DNA from: M3007 sp964621185
GTDB taxonomy: Bacteria > Bacteroidota > Bacteroidia > Chitinophagales > Saprospiraceae
Reading direction: 5' to 3'
DNA: 64,000 nt
Assembly: GCA_964621185.1 (NCBI GenBank)
Contig: CAZULM010000003.1
Span: 157,568 to 221,567 of the forward strand
Of the stretch, positions 49,741-58,597 are shown piece by piece. Each line of letters opens with the position of its first letter. The stretch's first letter is position 1. The notes under the pieces were generated by a model. It was not told where the DNA came from. It saw nothing but the letters and a program-made list of their open reading frames with translations, and ran no database searches. Position numbers and translations under genes: made by a program.

Positions 49741-50913
49741 CACCTCCTCCACTGTCACCTTTTTTTGCGGCTCCGTGTGCTTGAAGTGTTTGTTGGGGTC
49801 GCGCATCTTCAACAGGGCCAATGCCTGCCGCAGCATGAATTTCGGCACTTGCCACAGGGCGTCCCAAACCGGTTTCGGGGCCTCGTCTATTTTTAAGGCC
49901 CACAAGACGCCAATCGCGAAAATGCCCATTGCCGACACGAGGGCCAGCGACCACCAGGGCGCCCACCAAAGCCCTACCAAGGCCAGCAAAACCGCCAGGC
50001 CCAATTGCAAGAACATGGGCAGCACCAGGGTCACAAAGCCGAAGTAAAATTGGTTCAGGTTCAGGCGCAATACGCCCCGCAGGAGTATCCCCGCAGCATT
50101 GGGGATGTTTTGGAAATAGGAAAACAGCCAGCGGCTGCGCTGGGTCTCCACGGCATCGCCGCTGCCTACTTTTTCATCATACACGATGGCATTGCGGGCG
50201 TAGGCGATTTTCCCGCCCTGCCGCACGATGAAATTTTGGAGTATTTTATCCTCTTGCAACATCTTTTTCCATTGGTGTTTTCCCTGTTGTATTTCAGGGC
50301 TTTCGAGGTAGGCATGGTACAGCGTCGCTTCTGTGGCCATGCCCGAGCCGGAAATGACCGCCGAGCCGCCCAGCAGGTATGGCACCTGGCGCTCGATGTA
50401 GTTCTTGTAGTGCTCGCCCAAGCTGTCGAGGGCAGCGTAAGTGCTGTCGAGGTTTTTGGCCTTGCGCTGCCCCTGGATACAGGCATGGCCCGCCCTGGCA
50501 TACCGACTTATGGTTTCCAGGTATTGCGGGTGCGCCAGGTTGTCGGCGTCAAATACAGCGATGTAATCGTGCTTGCGCTTAAAGTGCTGAAGGGCGTAGA
50601 TGATGCTTTTGGCCTTCAGGCGAAGGGGTTGCTCGGGCCTCAGGAGCAAAAAGCGCTCGTCGGGCACCGCAAAATCCAGCGCCGGGCACTCATCGGCCAC
50701 CAGGTAAACGAGGAAGTTTTGGTGCGACTGCTCCAACAAGGATTGTACCAGCGGCTGCGCGATGTCGGCGTTGCGGTAGGCGGTAATGATGCAGGCGAAG
50801 TCAATGTTTTCAGGTGCGCCCTTCGTTTCGCCTAACCGTTCCTTACCGAACACCCGCGCCAGCAAGATGGTGGCGAAGGGGTACAGCAGTTGGAAGATGA
50901 GGAAAACGAACAT
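49723..50913 (-). CDS. GT2 family glycosyltransferase, polysaccharide-synthase type
   Basis: 396 residues from MFVFLIFQLLYPFATILLAR; an ATG 24 bp upstream would give 404. One membrane helix is followed by the GT-A catalytic domain: FACIITAYRNADIAQPLVQS, the metal-binding YIAVFDADNLAHPQYLE (DxD), the acceptor-side GSGMATEATLYH and QRSRWLF, a Q-x-x-R-W motif as in processive synthases. Two or three helices follow (about 285-370). This fits inner-membrane synthesis of an exopolysaccharide. It is last in a minus-strand set (receiver, sugar transferase, GT2, GT2) and its 3' end runs into heptamer repeats. Confidence 0.93.
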   Translation of the reverse strand: MFVFLIFQLLYPFATILLARVFGKERLGETKGAPENIDFACIITAYRNADIAQPLVQSLLEQSHQNFLVYLVADECPALDFAVPDERFLLLRPEQPLRLKAKSIIYALQHFKRKHDYIAVFDADNLAHPQYLETISRYARAGHACIQGQRKAKNLDSTYAALDSLGEHYKNYIERQVPYLLGGSAVISGSGMATEATLYHAYLESPEIQQGKHQWKKMLQEDKILQNFIVRQGGKIAYARNAIVYDEKVGSGDAVETQRSRWLFSYFQNIPNAAGILLRGVLRLNLNQFYFGFVTLVLPMFLQLGLAVLLALVGLWWAPWWSLALVSAMGIFAIGVLWALKIDEAPKPVWDALWQVPKFMLRQALALLKMRDPNKHFKHTEPQKKVTVEEVMDGGR

Positions 50914-51023
50914 TTCTTTAATTTGATAATGTGACAATTTGATAATTATAAAGCTACCTAGGAAAGGTTGAATCTTTCTTGCTGTTTGACGATCGGCCCA
51001 GCGCGAAGCCCATTATCAAATTA

Positions 51024-51929
51024 TCACATTAAAAACAGAGCTTTCAAAAACGCGGCCAAATTCGCCCATTCCCTTTTCCGCAAGAATCGGAAAAGCTGGG
51101 CCGGCACGGTTGCAAAGGTGTGGAAAATCGAGAACAATACGAAGCGCCAGCCGCCGTAGTGCCAGCGCATGAACAGGATGCGGTTGCGGGTCATGTAGTA
51201 GGTTTTGCTGTTGCCAAGGGTACTCATGGTCATGCTTTCTTTGTGCCATACCAGCGCCCGCGGCTCCACCCAAACGCCGTAACCAGCCTGGTGCATGCGC
51301 TCGCACCAGTCAATTTCCTCGTAATACAGGAAATAATCTTCCCGCATGGGGCCAACGGCCTTAAGCGCGCTTTTTGGAACCATCATGGCCGCGCCATGGG
51401 CATATCCTGTGGCGAATGGCTCCGGGTACTGGCCTTGGTTTTTTTCGCCGGCGCCGGCCATGCGGCTGCGGCCGGTTATGGGGTTTACCCTGGGCATGCC
51501 CGCGTACTGGATTACTGTTGGTTGGCCCGCCGAACCTGCGGATGCGGGGTGGTAACAAATCAAAGGGCTGACAATGCCTGCGTTTGGTGTATTTTGAAGC
51601 AATTCCACCAAACGCGCGATACAGCCCGGCTCAATTTCGGCATCGTTGTTTACAAAAAACAAGAACTCCCCGGTTGCTTCTGATAGGGCCAGGTTATTGC
51701 CGCCGGCAAAGCCCAGGTTTTTCGCGCTGTGGATGTATTTTATCTCCGGGAAGCGCGTAAGGAAAACCTGGCGCGGATCGTCTTGGCTGGCGTTGTCCAC
51801 CACGATTGTTTCCACGTCGCGGTAATCCTGGCGCCGGATGCTTTCAAGCAAAGCGCAAGTTAGTTCCGTTTGGTTGAAATTAACGGTAATGATGGAGACG
51901 CGCCCAAGCCCGTGCTTTGTTTCAGGCAT
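51024..51929 (-). CDS. GT2 family glycosyltransferase (rhamnosyltransferase-like)
   Basis: 301 residues. GT-A fold with N-terminal SIITVNFNQTELTCALLESI, VETIVVDNASQDDPRQVF, GFAGGNNLALSEATGEF and the nucleotide-sugar DxD region FFVNNDAEIEPGC. DYFLYYEEIDWCERMHQAGY is the usual WcaA/RfbN-like C-terminal signature, followed by an amphipathic or membrane-seeking end (TYYMTRNRILFMRWHYGG). The family adds sugars to a lipid-linked chain in the cytoplasm. Its start overlaps the sugar-transferase stop by 8 bp, so both are translated from one message and likely build the same glycan. Confidence 0.93.
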   Translation of the reverse strand: MPETKHGLGRVSIITVNFNQTELTCALLESIRRQDYRDVETIVVDNASQDDPRQVFLTRFPEIKYIHSAKNLGFAGGNNLALSEATGEFLFFVNNDAEIEPGCIARLVELLQNTPNAGIVSPLICYHPASAGSAGQPTVIQYAGMPRVNPITGRSRMAGAGEKNQGQYPEPFATGYAHGAAMMVPKSALKAVGPMREDYFLYYEEIDWCERMHQAGYGVWVEPRALVWHKESMTMSTLGNSKTYYMTRNRILFMRWHYGGWRFVLFSIFHTFATVPAQLFRFLRKREWANLAAFLKALFLM

Positions 51930-53034
51930 CTTCTTTTTGGATGAACGCGCCGAACGTGCGGCACACGATTTTCAAGTCGTTCAGCACAGAAAATTGGGAA
52001 TTGGAGTATTCTACGTCTAACCTGATGCGCTCGGTGGTGCCCATGTCGGGCCGGGCGTGCTTGCGCACCTGCCACAGCCCGGTCAGGCCGGCCGGGGCCA
52101 AAAAGCGCTGGGCCCAGGCTTCCTTGGTGAGCAGTTCGGCTTCGTACAAAGGCAACGGCCTGTTGCCCACGAGCGACATATCGCCGCGCAGCACGTTCAG
52201 CAATTGGGGCAGTTCGTCGATGCTGAATTTTCGGATAAAACGACCCACACGGGTAATGCGAGGGTCGCGCGGGATTTTTATAAAAACCGATTTTTTGCCA
52301 TCGGTTTCCTTGTATTGGTTGAGGTGCGCCAAATGGTGCAGGCGTTGATCGGAATCGATGTACATGGAACGGAATTTCAGCACGTCAATCTGCTGATAGC
52401 CAAAACCGGCCCGCTTGGACACATAGATTACCGGCCCGCGCGATTCGAGCCAAATGGCCAGCATGACAGGCAACCAAACCCAGGAACTCAGGATGATGCC
52501 TAAGGAGGCCCCAACGATGTCGAAAATGCGTTTGGAAATCGGTATTTTTAATTGAAAATCTTCAGGTTTGAGCCGTTTGGCGGCTTCTACGAGCTTGGGC
52601 TTGAACTGGTTGAGAAACTCCAGCCGCGCTTCCAGGTTGTCCCAATCGACGGGCACGGAATAACAATCGTCAACGTTGCTTTTGCCAAGCACTGCCTGGT
52701 ACTGCTCGGTCGGGCCATGCTCGCTGAGCGCAATGATGGGGACGTAGCACAGGTCGGGGTGTGCGGCGATTTGCCTAACGAGCAGGAACTGGTTTTCGAC
52801 AAGCCATTCAAGGCGGCAGAAAATGGCGTAAGGCACTTGAAACGTGTCGAGCTGCGCTACCTGGTACTCCAGCCATTGGAAAGCTTTGAAAGCATTGTTT
52901 TCGATGGTGTAACGGTACGACGGGTCTTCGTAGGGGAAGCTCCGGATATTGGCATCAAAATCGTGATCAAAACCTACAAACAGCAGGGCCCGGTTCGCAA
53001 CCGAGTAATCGGATAAATGGATGTTGCGGGACAT
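51922..53034 (-). CDS. initiating sugar transferase (phosphoglycosyltransferase) fused to a pseudo-receiver domain
   Basis: 370 residues. The C-terminal part (about 165-370) is a bacterial sugar transferase: membrane entry ISKRIFDIVGASLGIILSSW, then RAGFGYQQIDVLKFRSM and the catalytic Asp-Glu region IDELPQLLNVLRGDMSLVG. It transfers a sugar-phosphate to undecaprenyl phosphate to start glycan assembly. The N-terminal about 150 residues look like a response-regulator receiver fold (ALLFVGFDHDFD, YVPIIALSEHG, DDCYSVPVDWDNLEARLEFL), but the acidic pocket and phospho-acceptor region read FVGFD and AIFCRLEWL, so phosphorylation is unlikely. A genuine-looking receiver gene lies 77 bp upstream on the same strand. 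Confidence 0.9.
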   Translation of the reverse strand: MSRNIHLSDYSVANRALLFVGFDHDFDANIRSFPYEDPSYRYTIENNAFKAFQWLEYQVAQLDTFQVPYAIFCRLEWLVENQFLLVRQIAAHPDLCYVPIIALSEHGPTEQYQAVLGKSNVDDCYSVPVDWDNLEARLEFLNQFKPKLVEAAKRLKPEDFQLKIPISKRIFDIVGASLGIILSSWVWLPVMLAIWLESRGPVIYVSKRAGFGYQQIDVLKFRSMYIDSDQRLHHLAHLNQYKETDGKKSVFIKIPRDPRITRVGRFIRKFSIDELPQLLNVLRGDMSLVGNRPLPLYEAELLTKEAWAQRFLAPAGLTGLWQVRKHARPDMGTTERIRLDVEYSNSQFSVLNDLKIVCRTFGAFIQKEDA

Positions 53035-53074
53035 AATAACATGGGATAAGATTAGTTCGGTGATTATGGATTAA

Positions 53075-53107
53075 AAGGCAAGTTGGCAAGGGGCAAGTTG
53101 GCAAGGG
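53075..53107. repeat. short GGCAA tandem repeat tract
   Basis: AAGGCAAGTTGGCAAGGGGC and AAGTTGGCAAGGG continue the 7-8 nt GGCAA pattern seen at 16082-16165. It lies between the receiver and sugar-transferase genes. Confidence 0.8.
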
Positions 53108-53111
53108 TAAG

Positions 53112-53486
53112 TTAATGGGTATTGACGATTTGCAGCAGCTTGTCTTGCAGGGCGATTGGGCTGAATGGCCGGTTGAAAAACGCCTGGGCGCCCAAAGATT
53201 GATAGCGCCGGGATTCTTGGTCGCCGTCTTCCACCTCGCCCATCACCACCACGGGGATGTTGGCCCAAAGGCCGGTGCAGCGCAACTGCCGGAGCAAGTT
53301 GTCGCCGTCGATTTCGGGCATCTCGTTGTCGGTGATGATGACGTCTGGCACCAGGCCTTTGCTGAGCCAGGTGATGGCTTCGAGGCCGTTTTTTGCGCCT
53401 ACCACGTCAAAGTTGTCGGAAAGAAAATTACCTAACAAACGGCGGAGACTGTCATGGTCTTCCACCAATAGAACCCTTCTTAGCAT
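53112..53486 (-). CDS. stand-alone response regulator receiver domain protein
   Basis: 124 residues, a single receiver domain. VLLVEDHDSLRRLL carries the acidic pocket (E-D), and DVIITDNEMPEIDG holds the phospho-acceptor Asp. Two usual switch residues are altered: the conserved Thr/Ser position reads VVMGE, and the conserved Lys reads NRPFSP (Arg). Phosphorylation is possible but signalling may be unusual. It has no output domain. It precedes the pseudo-receiver/sugar transferase gene by 77 bp, with the GGCAA repeat in between, so it may regulate glycan initiation by protein contact; this is an inference. No kinase is adjacent. Confidence 0.88.
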   Translation of the reverse strand: MLRRVLLVEDHDSLRRLLGNFLSDNFDVVGAKNGLEAITWLSKGLVPDVIITDNEMPEIDGDNLLRQLRCTGLWANIPVVVMGEVEDGDQESRRYQSLGAQAFFNRPFSPIALQDKLLQIVNTH

Positions 53487-54124
53487 GGCACTATTTGATT
53501 ACAATGTTCACAGATCGCGCCCGTTAAGGCGCATGTTTGTTTTTTGTCCAAGAGTTCATGCTTCAGGTTGGATTAAAAAGCAGCAGGTGAGCAGCAGCAA
53601 GTCCCAGGTTCTTTGGAAGAACATGGCGTGAAACACTAATCAAGGATTAAGCCAAAAACGCGAAGGAAGGAAATGGTAACAGGTTGAGATGGGATTAAAT
53701 TGAAATCGATTGCAAAGTTAAAAAACCTTTTTTATGGCCGCTCCGAATGATATGTCGCCTGGGCTACAGTTTGCGGGCAATTCGGGCCTGGATACGCTTG
53801 TTTTTTATTATTTGGGTGAGATTCAATAGGTTAAACGCGAAATATAATATCATTTATAGCAATGTGTTTTTGGGTTGGTTGGAGAAATAGCCCGTTTTTA
53901 CTAATGAACTATATCGGCAGATAGGTGATAATGGATTCATGCCTTTGGAAATTAGAGCTTTCTATGGGCGCGTAGCCGGCTCGATGAAAATGAAATCTGC
54001 ACTCCTGGCCCTTACATATTTTTCATAAAATTATCCATAAATTATTTTAAACAATAATCATGTTTAGTAATATTGTGCTTTATTAATGCCTCTTTGTCAA
54101 CTAATATCCAAGCAAAAAGCTAAA
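53487..54124. other. AT-rich gene-free region
   Basis: 638 bp with no convincing gene. The AT content rises sharply from about 53800. The plus-strand frame at 53257-53631 overlaps the receiver gene antisense and looks spurious. I see no tRNA, no attachment-site-like repeat and no strong terminator. The end, 54041-54100, contains runs such as TTATTTTAAACAATAATCAT that could hold a promoter for the next gene. Confidence 0.4.
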
Positions 54125-55333
54125 ATGGCCAAAAGAAAAACCTCGAAAAAAGGAGCAGCCGAAAAGGCTCCTGAACAGACCCCACAGGAAACCTTAAAAT
54201 TTGACCTGTATATTGATGCCATTGGAGACGGCGCTTCGCGCAGCAGGGGAATTATCGCCTTGTTGATGACTGCAACATTGGTCGCTGTTTTAGGTATGTT
54301 CAATTCGGTGCGAAAAGAGCACAACTGGTTCAGTAGCCGAATAGATGCCTTACACAAGGTTTATGACTGGGTTTTGTTTCAGGATGACCTGCCACAAAAA
54401 GTGCTTGCATTTGATGCCTCTGAAAAAATTGAGGGTTTGGAGTACACTATTGCAGGCTCAAAGGGCAATATTAACAACATAGCAAGCAACAAGGCCAAGT
54501 CAATTCTATTCTACAACAACGCTTTTTCTTGGAATGAGTTTCGTACTATTTTAGAGCGGAACGGGAAAAGGCATGGGCTGTTGGCGAAAGATATGCCACC
54601 CCACTTGCGCTTTAAATTCCCCGACTATGTAATCAAGGTTGACGGCCGCTTGGATTGGACAATGGTCGATACGGAGTATCTGGGGAAAATATTAACAACA
54701 GCCCAAGGATTGAGTTATACCAGCAGAAAAGAGATGGAAAGCGTATTGCTACATTTCGACCGTGCCAGAATTGAAAATGCACTACTGGTGCGAATGCCTA
54801 TCCTTGGGGTTACTTTTGATGTAAATTGGCTGAGCTTGGTGAGTGCGGCCACATTTTCAATCTTGCTATTTTTGCTGTATTACAGCTTGAGCCGAGAGCG
54901 AAAAAATTTATTTCTTGTTTTTAAATTGGCGCAAATTAGGAAGGTGGACAGGCTGGAATTTTATCAAATGTTGTCAATGCGGCAGGTATTGAATGTCCCC
55001 AGAAGTATTGACCAATTCTTGTTTAAGGATTCTAAGGAATTACCAGATAACAGGTGGGATAAGGCCGTAAGATGGCTCACAAATCACCTTGCTCGGTATC
55101 CTTTGTACACGCCGGCTATTGCATGGGGCCTGATTATTACCCACGACTATCGAACACTCGACCTTGGTAGAGCCACTAATGAAAGCCTCACAAATTTCAG
55201 CTTTGCTATTTCCGTATTGGGTGGCATGGTTATGCTCCTCTTGGTTTTCCTCTGTTGGGCAGAATGGAGTAAAATTATTGATATCTGGGAGAAAGAATCG
55301 GAGGAGATTGTGAAAATTTATAAGGATAAATAG
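54125..55333 (+). CDS. unknown multi-pass membrane protein in an AT-rich pocket
   Basis: 402 residues from MAKRKTSKKGAAEKAPEQTP; an ATG 39 bp upstream is less likely. A basic, Lys-rich N-terminus (1-20) is followed by helix 1 (about 45-62, IIALLMTATLVAVLGMF) and an extracytoplasmic domain (65-230). Helix 2 is at about 240-262 (LSLVSAATFSILLFLLYYSL), a cytoplasmic charged segment follows, and there are helices near 325-345 and 370-390 (FAISVLGGMVMLLLVFLCW). It ends in a charged helix (WEKESEEIVKIYKDK). No known family is recognised. Base composition is clearly lower in GC than the flanking GT genes, which suggests a different history. Confidence 0.72.
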   Translation: MAKRKTSKKGAAEKAPEQTPQETLKFDLYIDAIGDGASRSRGIIALLMTATLVAVLGMFNSVRKEHNWFSSRIDALHKVYDWVLFQDDLPQKVLAFDASEKIEGLEYTIAGSKGNINNIASNKAKSILFYNNAFSWNEFRTILERNGKRHGLLAKDMPPHLRFKFPDYVIKVDGRLDWTMVDTEYLGKILTTAQGLSYTSRKEMESVLLHFDRARIENALLVRMPILGVTFDVNWLSLVSAATFSILLFLLYYSLSRERKNLFLVFKLAQIRKVDRLEFYQMLSMRQVLNVPRSIDQFLFKDSKELPDNRWDKAVRWLTNHLARYPLYTPAIAWGLIITHDYRTLDLGRATNESLTNFSFAISVLGGMVMLLLVFLCWAEWSKIIDIWEKESEEIVKIYKDK

Positions 55334-55472
55334 CAATGGTGAGCTGAAGAAGGAGCCTTAAACACAACGACAAGGGTTTAAGGATTTGGATATTATACCG
55401 TAGTGTCGTAGTGCCGTAGTGAGAAATTTGTCCAGATACTATGCCCAATCCCAAGCTACCTTTGCTCCTCGC

Positions 55473-56660
55473 ATGAGCACTCTTTCCGTCAAAGTTATCT
55501 TCTGGCTCGGGGTTTCCGTCATTTTTTACGCCTACCTGGGCTATGGCATGGTGCTGTGGGCGCTGGTGGGGCGCAAAGGCAAGCCCAAACGAAAAGCGCA
55601 TGATGCCCCGCTGCCCCACATCGCCTTCATCGTGTGCGCCTACAACGAAGCCGATTGGATAACGCAAAAAATCGAGAACTCTATTGGCCTCAATTACCCG
55701 CGCGAACTTGTCACCTTTTTGTTTGTCACCGACGGTTCCGACGATGCCACGCCAGCGCTGGTTCGCCAATACCCATACCCGCCTGGCACCCAATGGCAGC
55801 ACCTCCACCAGCCCGAACGCCAGGGCAAGATCGCGGCATTCCAGCGGGCAATGGCGCAGGTAGCAAATGCCGTCGTGGTCAGCACCGATGCCAACACGCT
55901 GGTCAACGAGGCGGCGCTGCTGAACTTAGTGCGTCATTTCAACGACCCGCAAGTGGGCGCCGTAGCGGGCGAAAAACGCATCTCGATGGACAAAAGAAAC
56001 GATGCCAGCAGTGCGGGGGAAGGCATTTACTGGAAATATGAAAGCCTGCTGAAAAAATGGGATGCCGAGCTTTGGTCGGTCGTGGGGGCTGCCGGGGAGC
56101 TCTTCGCCTTTCGCCGGGAAGCTTACGAAAACGTGCCGCCCGACACCTTAGTGGAAGACTTTTACCTTACCATGCGCATCGCCCAGAAAGGTTGGCGGGT
56201 GCAATACGAACCGGAAGCATTCGCCGTGGAAAGCTCCTCCGCCTCTGTTGCCGAAGAAATGAAGCGCAAGGTGCGCATCGCGGCGGGTGGCTTGCAAGCC
56301 CTGGTAAGGCTCGCCCCCTTGCTCAACCTTTTCCGCTATGGCACCCTGTCCTTCCAGTACATCTCCCACCGGGTGCTGCGCTGGACGCTCGCCCCGCTTT
56401 TTTTGCCCATTGTATTGTGCTGCAACCTTATCCTGGCAATCGAACAAGAACCCGGCTACCAAATGTTGCTGTTCCTGCAAATAGCCTTCTACACATCCGC
56501 CCTGCTTGGCTGGATGCTCGAAAAGCGAAAGATCAAACTAAAGGCATTCTTTGTCCCCTACTATTTCTGCCTCATGAACTGGGCCATGTACGCCGGCTTT
56601 TGGCGCTTGCTGCGCGGCAAGCAGTCGGTGGTGTGGGAGAAAGCGCGGAGGGCTGCTTAG
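55473..56660 (+). CDS. GT2 family glycosyltransferase with C-terminal membrane helices
   Basis: 395 residues from MSTLSVKVIFWLGVSVIFYA, a membrane helix; the frame upstream is unlike the family. The catalytic domain shows HIAFIVCAYNEADWITQKIE, LFVTDGSDDATPALVR, VVSTDANTLVNEAALL (DxD), AAGELFAFRREAY and EDFYLTMRIAQKGW (the ED acceptor site). RKVRIAAGGLQALVRL follows. Three C-terminal helices (about 295-375) anchor it. This is the layout of chain-forming or lipid-linked glycan synthases. TACCTTTG at 55457-55464 is 8 nt before the ATG. It stands apart from the minus-strand glycan operon but may serve the same polymer. Confidence 0.92.
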   Translation: MSTLSVKVIFWLGVSVIFYAYLGYGMVLWALVGRKGKPKRKAHDAPLPHIAFIVCAYNEADWITQKIENSIGLNYPRELVTFLFVTDGSDDATPALVRQYPYPPGTQWQHLHQPERQGKIAAFQRAMAQVANAVVVSTDANTLVNEAALLNLVRHFNDPQVGAVAGEKRISMDKRNDASSAGEGIYWKYESLLKKWDAELWSVVGAAGELFAFRREAYENVPPDTLVEDFYLTMRIAQKGWRVQYEPEAFAVESSSASVAEEMKRKVRIAAGGLQALVRLAPLLNLFRYGTLSFQYISHRVLRWTLAPLFLPIVLCCNLILAIEQEPGYQMLLFLQIAFYTSALLGWMLEKRKIKLKAFFVPYYFCLMNWAMYAGFWRLLRGKQSVVWEKARRAA

Positions 56661-56851
56661 GTAAGGTTTCAGGCTTTGAGCAAGGTTGGCTAACGCATAT
56701 AGGCCGTCTTTCTTCCGTTATTAGCGGGTTCTTTCGCACCCGGGGATGTAGCGCGATATACCTCGCGTTCAAATCCAAAAGGATTTGAGCCGTTTTCAAT
56801 TCATGCCTTTATGTTCCAAGTCCGAAGCACAGCCTGAAACCCGAAACCCTC

Positions 56852-58597
56852 CTAATCACGCAGCACTCTAAAAACCGGGTACATCCTGTGTGTCGGTTCG
56901 TACCAGGGAGATTTGCGATATACCCAGTCGAGCTGCTGGCTGGCGCTGGCGGCGAATTCGGGCTCTGCAGCGCGCTTGGCATCCAGTTCGGCCCTGATTG
57001 CCGGGTTTTCTTTCAGGAATTGGGCAGCGAGGTCTTCAAAGACGTAGGCTGAGAAATATTCCTTTTGCATCAAGATCGGCTCGAAGAAATTCCAGGCGAA
57101 CCAGGAGTCGGGCGCGTTGGGCTCCAGCGTTTCCATCAGGTAGCGGTTGGCATTTTGGTTGGTATAGACTATGAAGTCGCCCGCGTCGAATGTTCTTTTT
57201 TGCGCCTTTTTTTCTAATTGTACGCTGTGGTGGTAGTAGTGGCCTTCCCAGGCGTTGCGTGTTTTGAAGTCGCGGATGAAATAGGTTTCCACTTCCATTT
57301 CCGTCGTTTTGCCCAGCGGTTTCATCTCCACGCCGTTAAGTTGCAGGCGCTCGATCACGTTTTCCCAGGCTTGGGGGATGATGTATGCCACGGGTTTTTC
57401 AACGGTGACAGCGGGCTTGAAGTGGTTGTAGTAAGGAATGGTCTTGGTGTATGGCTCCGAGCGGTCGTACCACAAACGGGGCAGCCCGCTCACTTCGGAG
57501 GGCTTGTATTTGGCCGTGTAGCCTTTAAAGGCAATTGAATCGGTTTTCATTTGATCCATTGCAAAATCGAGCTCGAAGGTGGATTTCGTGCGGGTGCGCT
57601 CGAAGGCAGCAGCGCGTGCCTTTCCGATGGCCTCGGCGTGTTCGGCCACAAAATGCAGCACCACTTCCATAAAGGCGTAGGTGCTCCACACGCGGTCTTT
57701 GAAAGGCTTGAGCATGTGCGTTTCGGGCATAAACCCGATGGTGTTCCAGAGCGCGGCATAGCCCGTGGAGTAGCGGCCGTAATCGCAGAAACCGACGATG
57801 CCCGAATCGGGGGTTTCGCCAGGAGAATCCACGTAAGGGATCATTTCCCAGCCTTTTTTGGCCATGTTGCTGTACAGGTCGGGCAGCATGGTCTGCTCCA
57901 GAAACTGCCCCAGCGGCGCCTCCAGCTTGTTGTGCTGGGTGGCGATGAGCGTCATGGTGTATTGGTAATCGGCGCCGTTGCTGGTGTGGTTGTCCACAAA
58001 AACATCGGGGCTCCAGGTGCTGAATATCTGGTTGAAAGCCTTGGCGTTGCGGGAATCGCATTTCACAAAATCCCGGTTGAGGTCGTAATTGCGGGCATTG
58101 CCCCGGAAACCGTAGCTTTCCGGGCCGTCCTGGTTGGCACGTGAGTAGGCGTTGCGGTTCAGGCAGCCGTCGATGTTGTACACCGGGATACAGACAATCG
58201 CCACTTTTTCCAGCAGCTTTTTCAATTCGGGCTTTGCCAGGTAATCGCGCAGCAGCATTACGGTGGCATCTATGCCTTCCGGTTCTCCGGGGTGTATGCC
58301 GTTGTTTATCAATAAAATGCGCCGACCCGACTGTCGGATTTTGACAGGGTCGAACTCCCCGTTGCCCGAAAGGATGGCCACGTGCATGGGCAAGCCAACA
58401 TCGGAGCTTCCCATCGTTGTCAGTTTAAAAAGCCCTGGGTTAGCGGCTGCCATTTTTTCATAACAGGCTATGGCCTCGTGGTAAGTAAGCGTCCGGTTGT
58501 CGTTTTTTTCAAACGGTATGGTGAAATTCGACATTGTAGGTGGTTGAATTTGTTTGCTGCAGGCAGCGAGGAAAAGCAGGGCGGCAAGCAGTCTCAT
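56852..58597 (-). CDS. M14 zinc carboxypeptidase lipoprotein
   Basis: 581 residues. N-terminal lipoprotein signal (MRLLAALLFLAACSK, lipobox LAAC), then an M14 domain. Zinc ligands lie in NNGIHPGEPEG (H and E, HxxE) and later in VDNHTSNG (H). RNYDLNRDFVKCDS gives the usual Asn-Arg substrate-binding region, and GFMPETHMLKPF supplies the likely catalytic Glu. The family removes C-terminal residues from peptides, outside the cytoplasm. The extra C-terminal 250 residues (TYFIRDFKTRNAWEGHYYHH; AWNFFEPILMQKEYFSAYV) match the longer Bacteroidota M14 type. It overlaps the hppD stop by 4 bp, so they share a message. Confidence 0.92.
   Translation of the reverse strand: MRLLAALLFLAACSKQIQPPTMSNFTIPFEKNDNRTLTYHEAIACYEKMAAANPGLFKLTTMGSSDVGLPMHVAILSGNGEFDPVKIRQSGRRILLINNGIHPGEPEGIDATVMLLRDYLAKPELKKLLEKVAIVCIPVYNIDGCLNRNAYSRANQDGPESYGFRGNARNYDLNRDFVKCDSRNAKAFNQIFSTWSPDVFVDNHTSNGADYQYTMTLIATQHNKLEAPLGQFLEQTMLPDLYSNMAKKGWEMIPYVDSPGETPDSGIVGFCDYGRYSTGYAALWNTIGFMPETHMLKPFKDRVWSTYAFMEVVLHFVAEHAEAIGKARAAAFERTRTKSTFELDFAMDQMKTDSIAFKGYTAKYKPSEVSGLPRLWYDRSEPYTKTIPYYNHFKPAVTVEKPVAYIIPQAWENVIERLQLNGVEMKPLGKTTEMEVETYFIRDFKTRNAWEGHYYHHSVQLEKKAQKRTFDAGDFIVYTNQNANRYLMETLEPNAPDSWFAWNFFEPILMQKEYFSAYVFEDLAAQFLKENPAIRAELDAKRAAEPEFAASASQQLDWVYRKSPWYEPTHRMYPVFRVLRD

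Noticed and set aside
53257..53631. Plus-strand frame of 124 codons antisense to the receiver gene
   Set aside because: Overlaps a clear receiver-domain gene and extends into gene-free sequence without any protein-like pattern.
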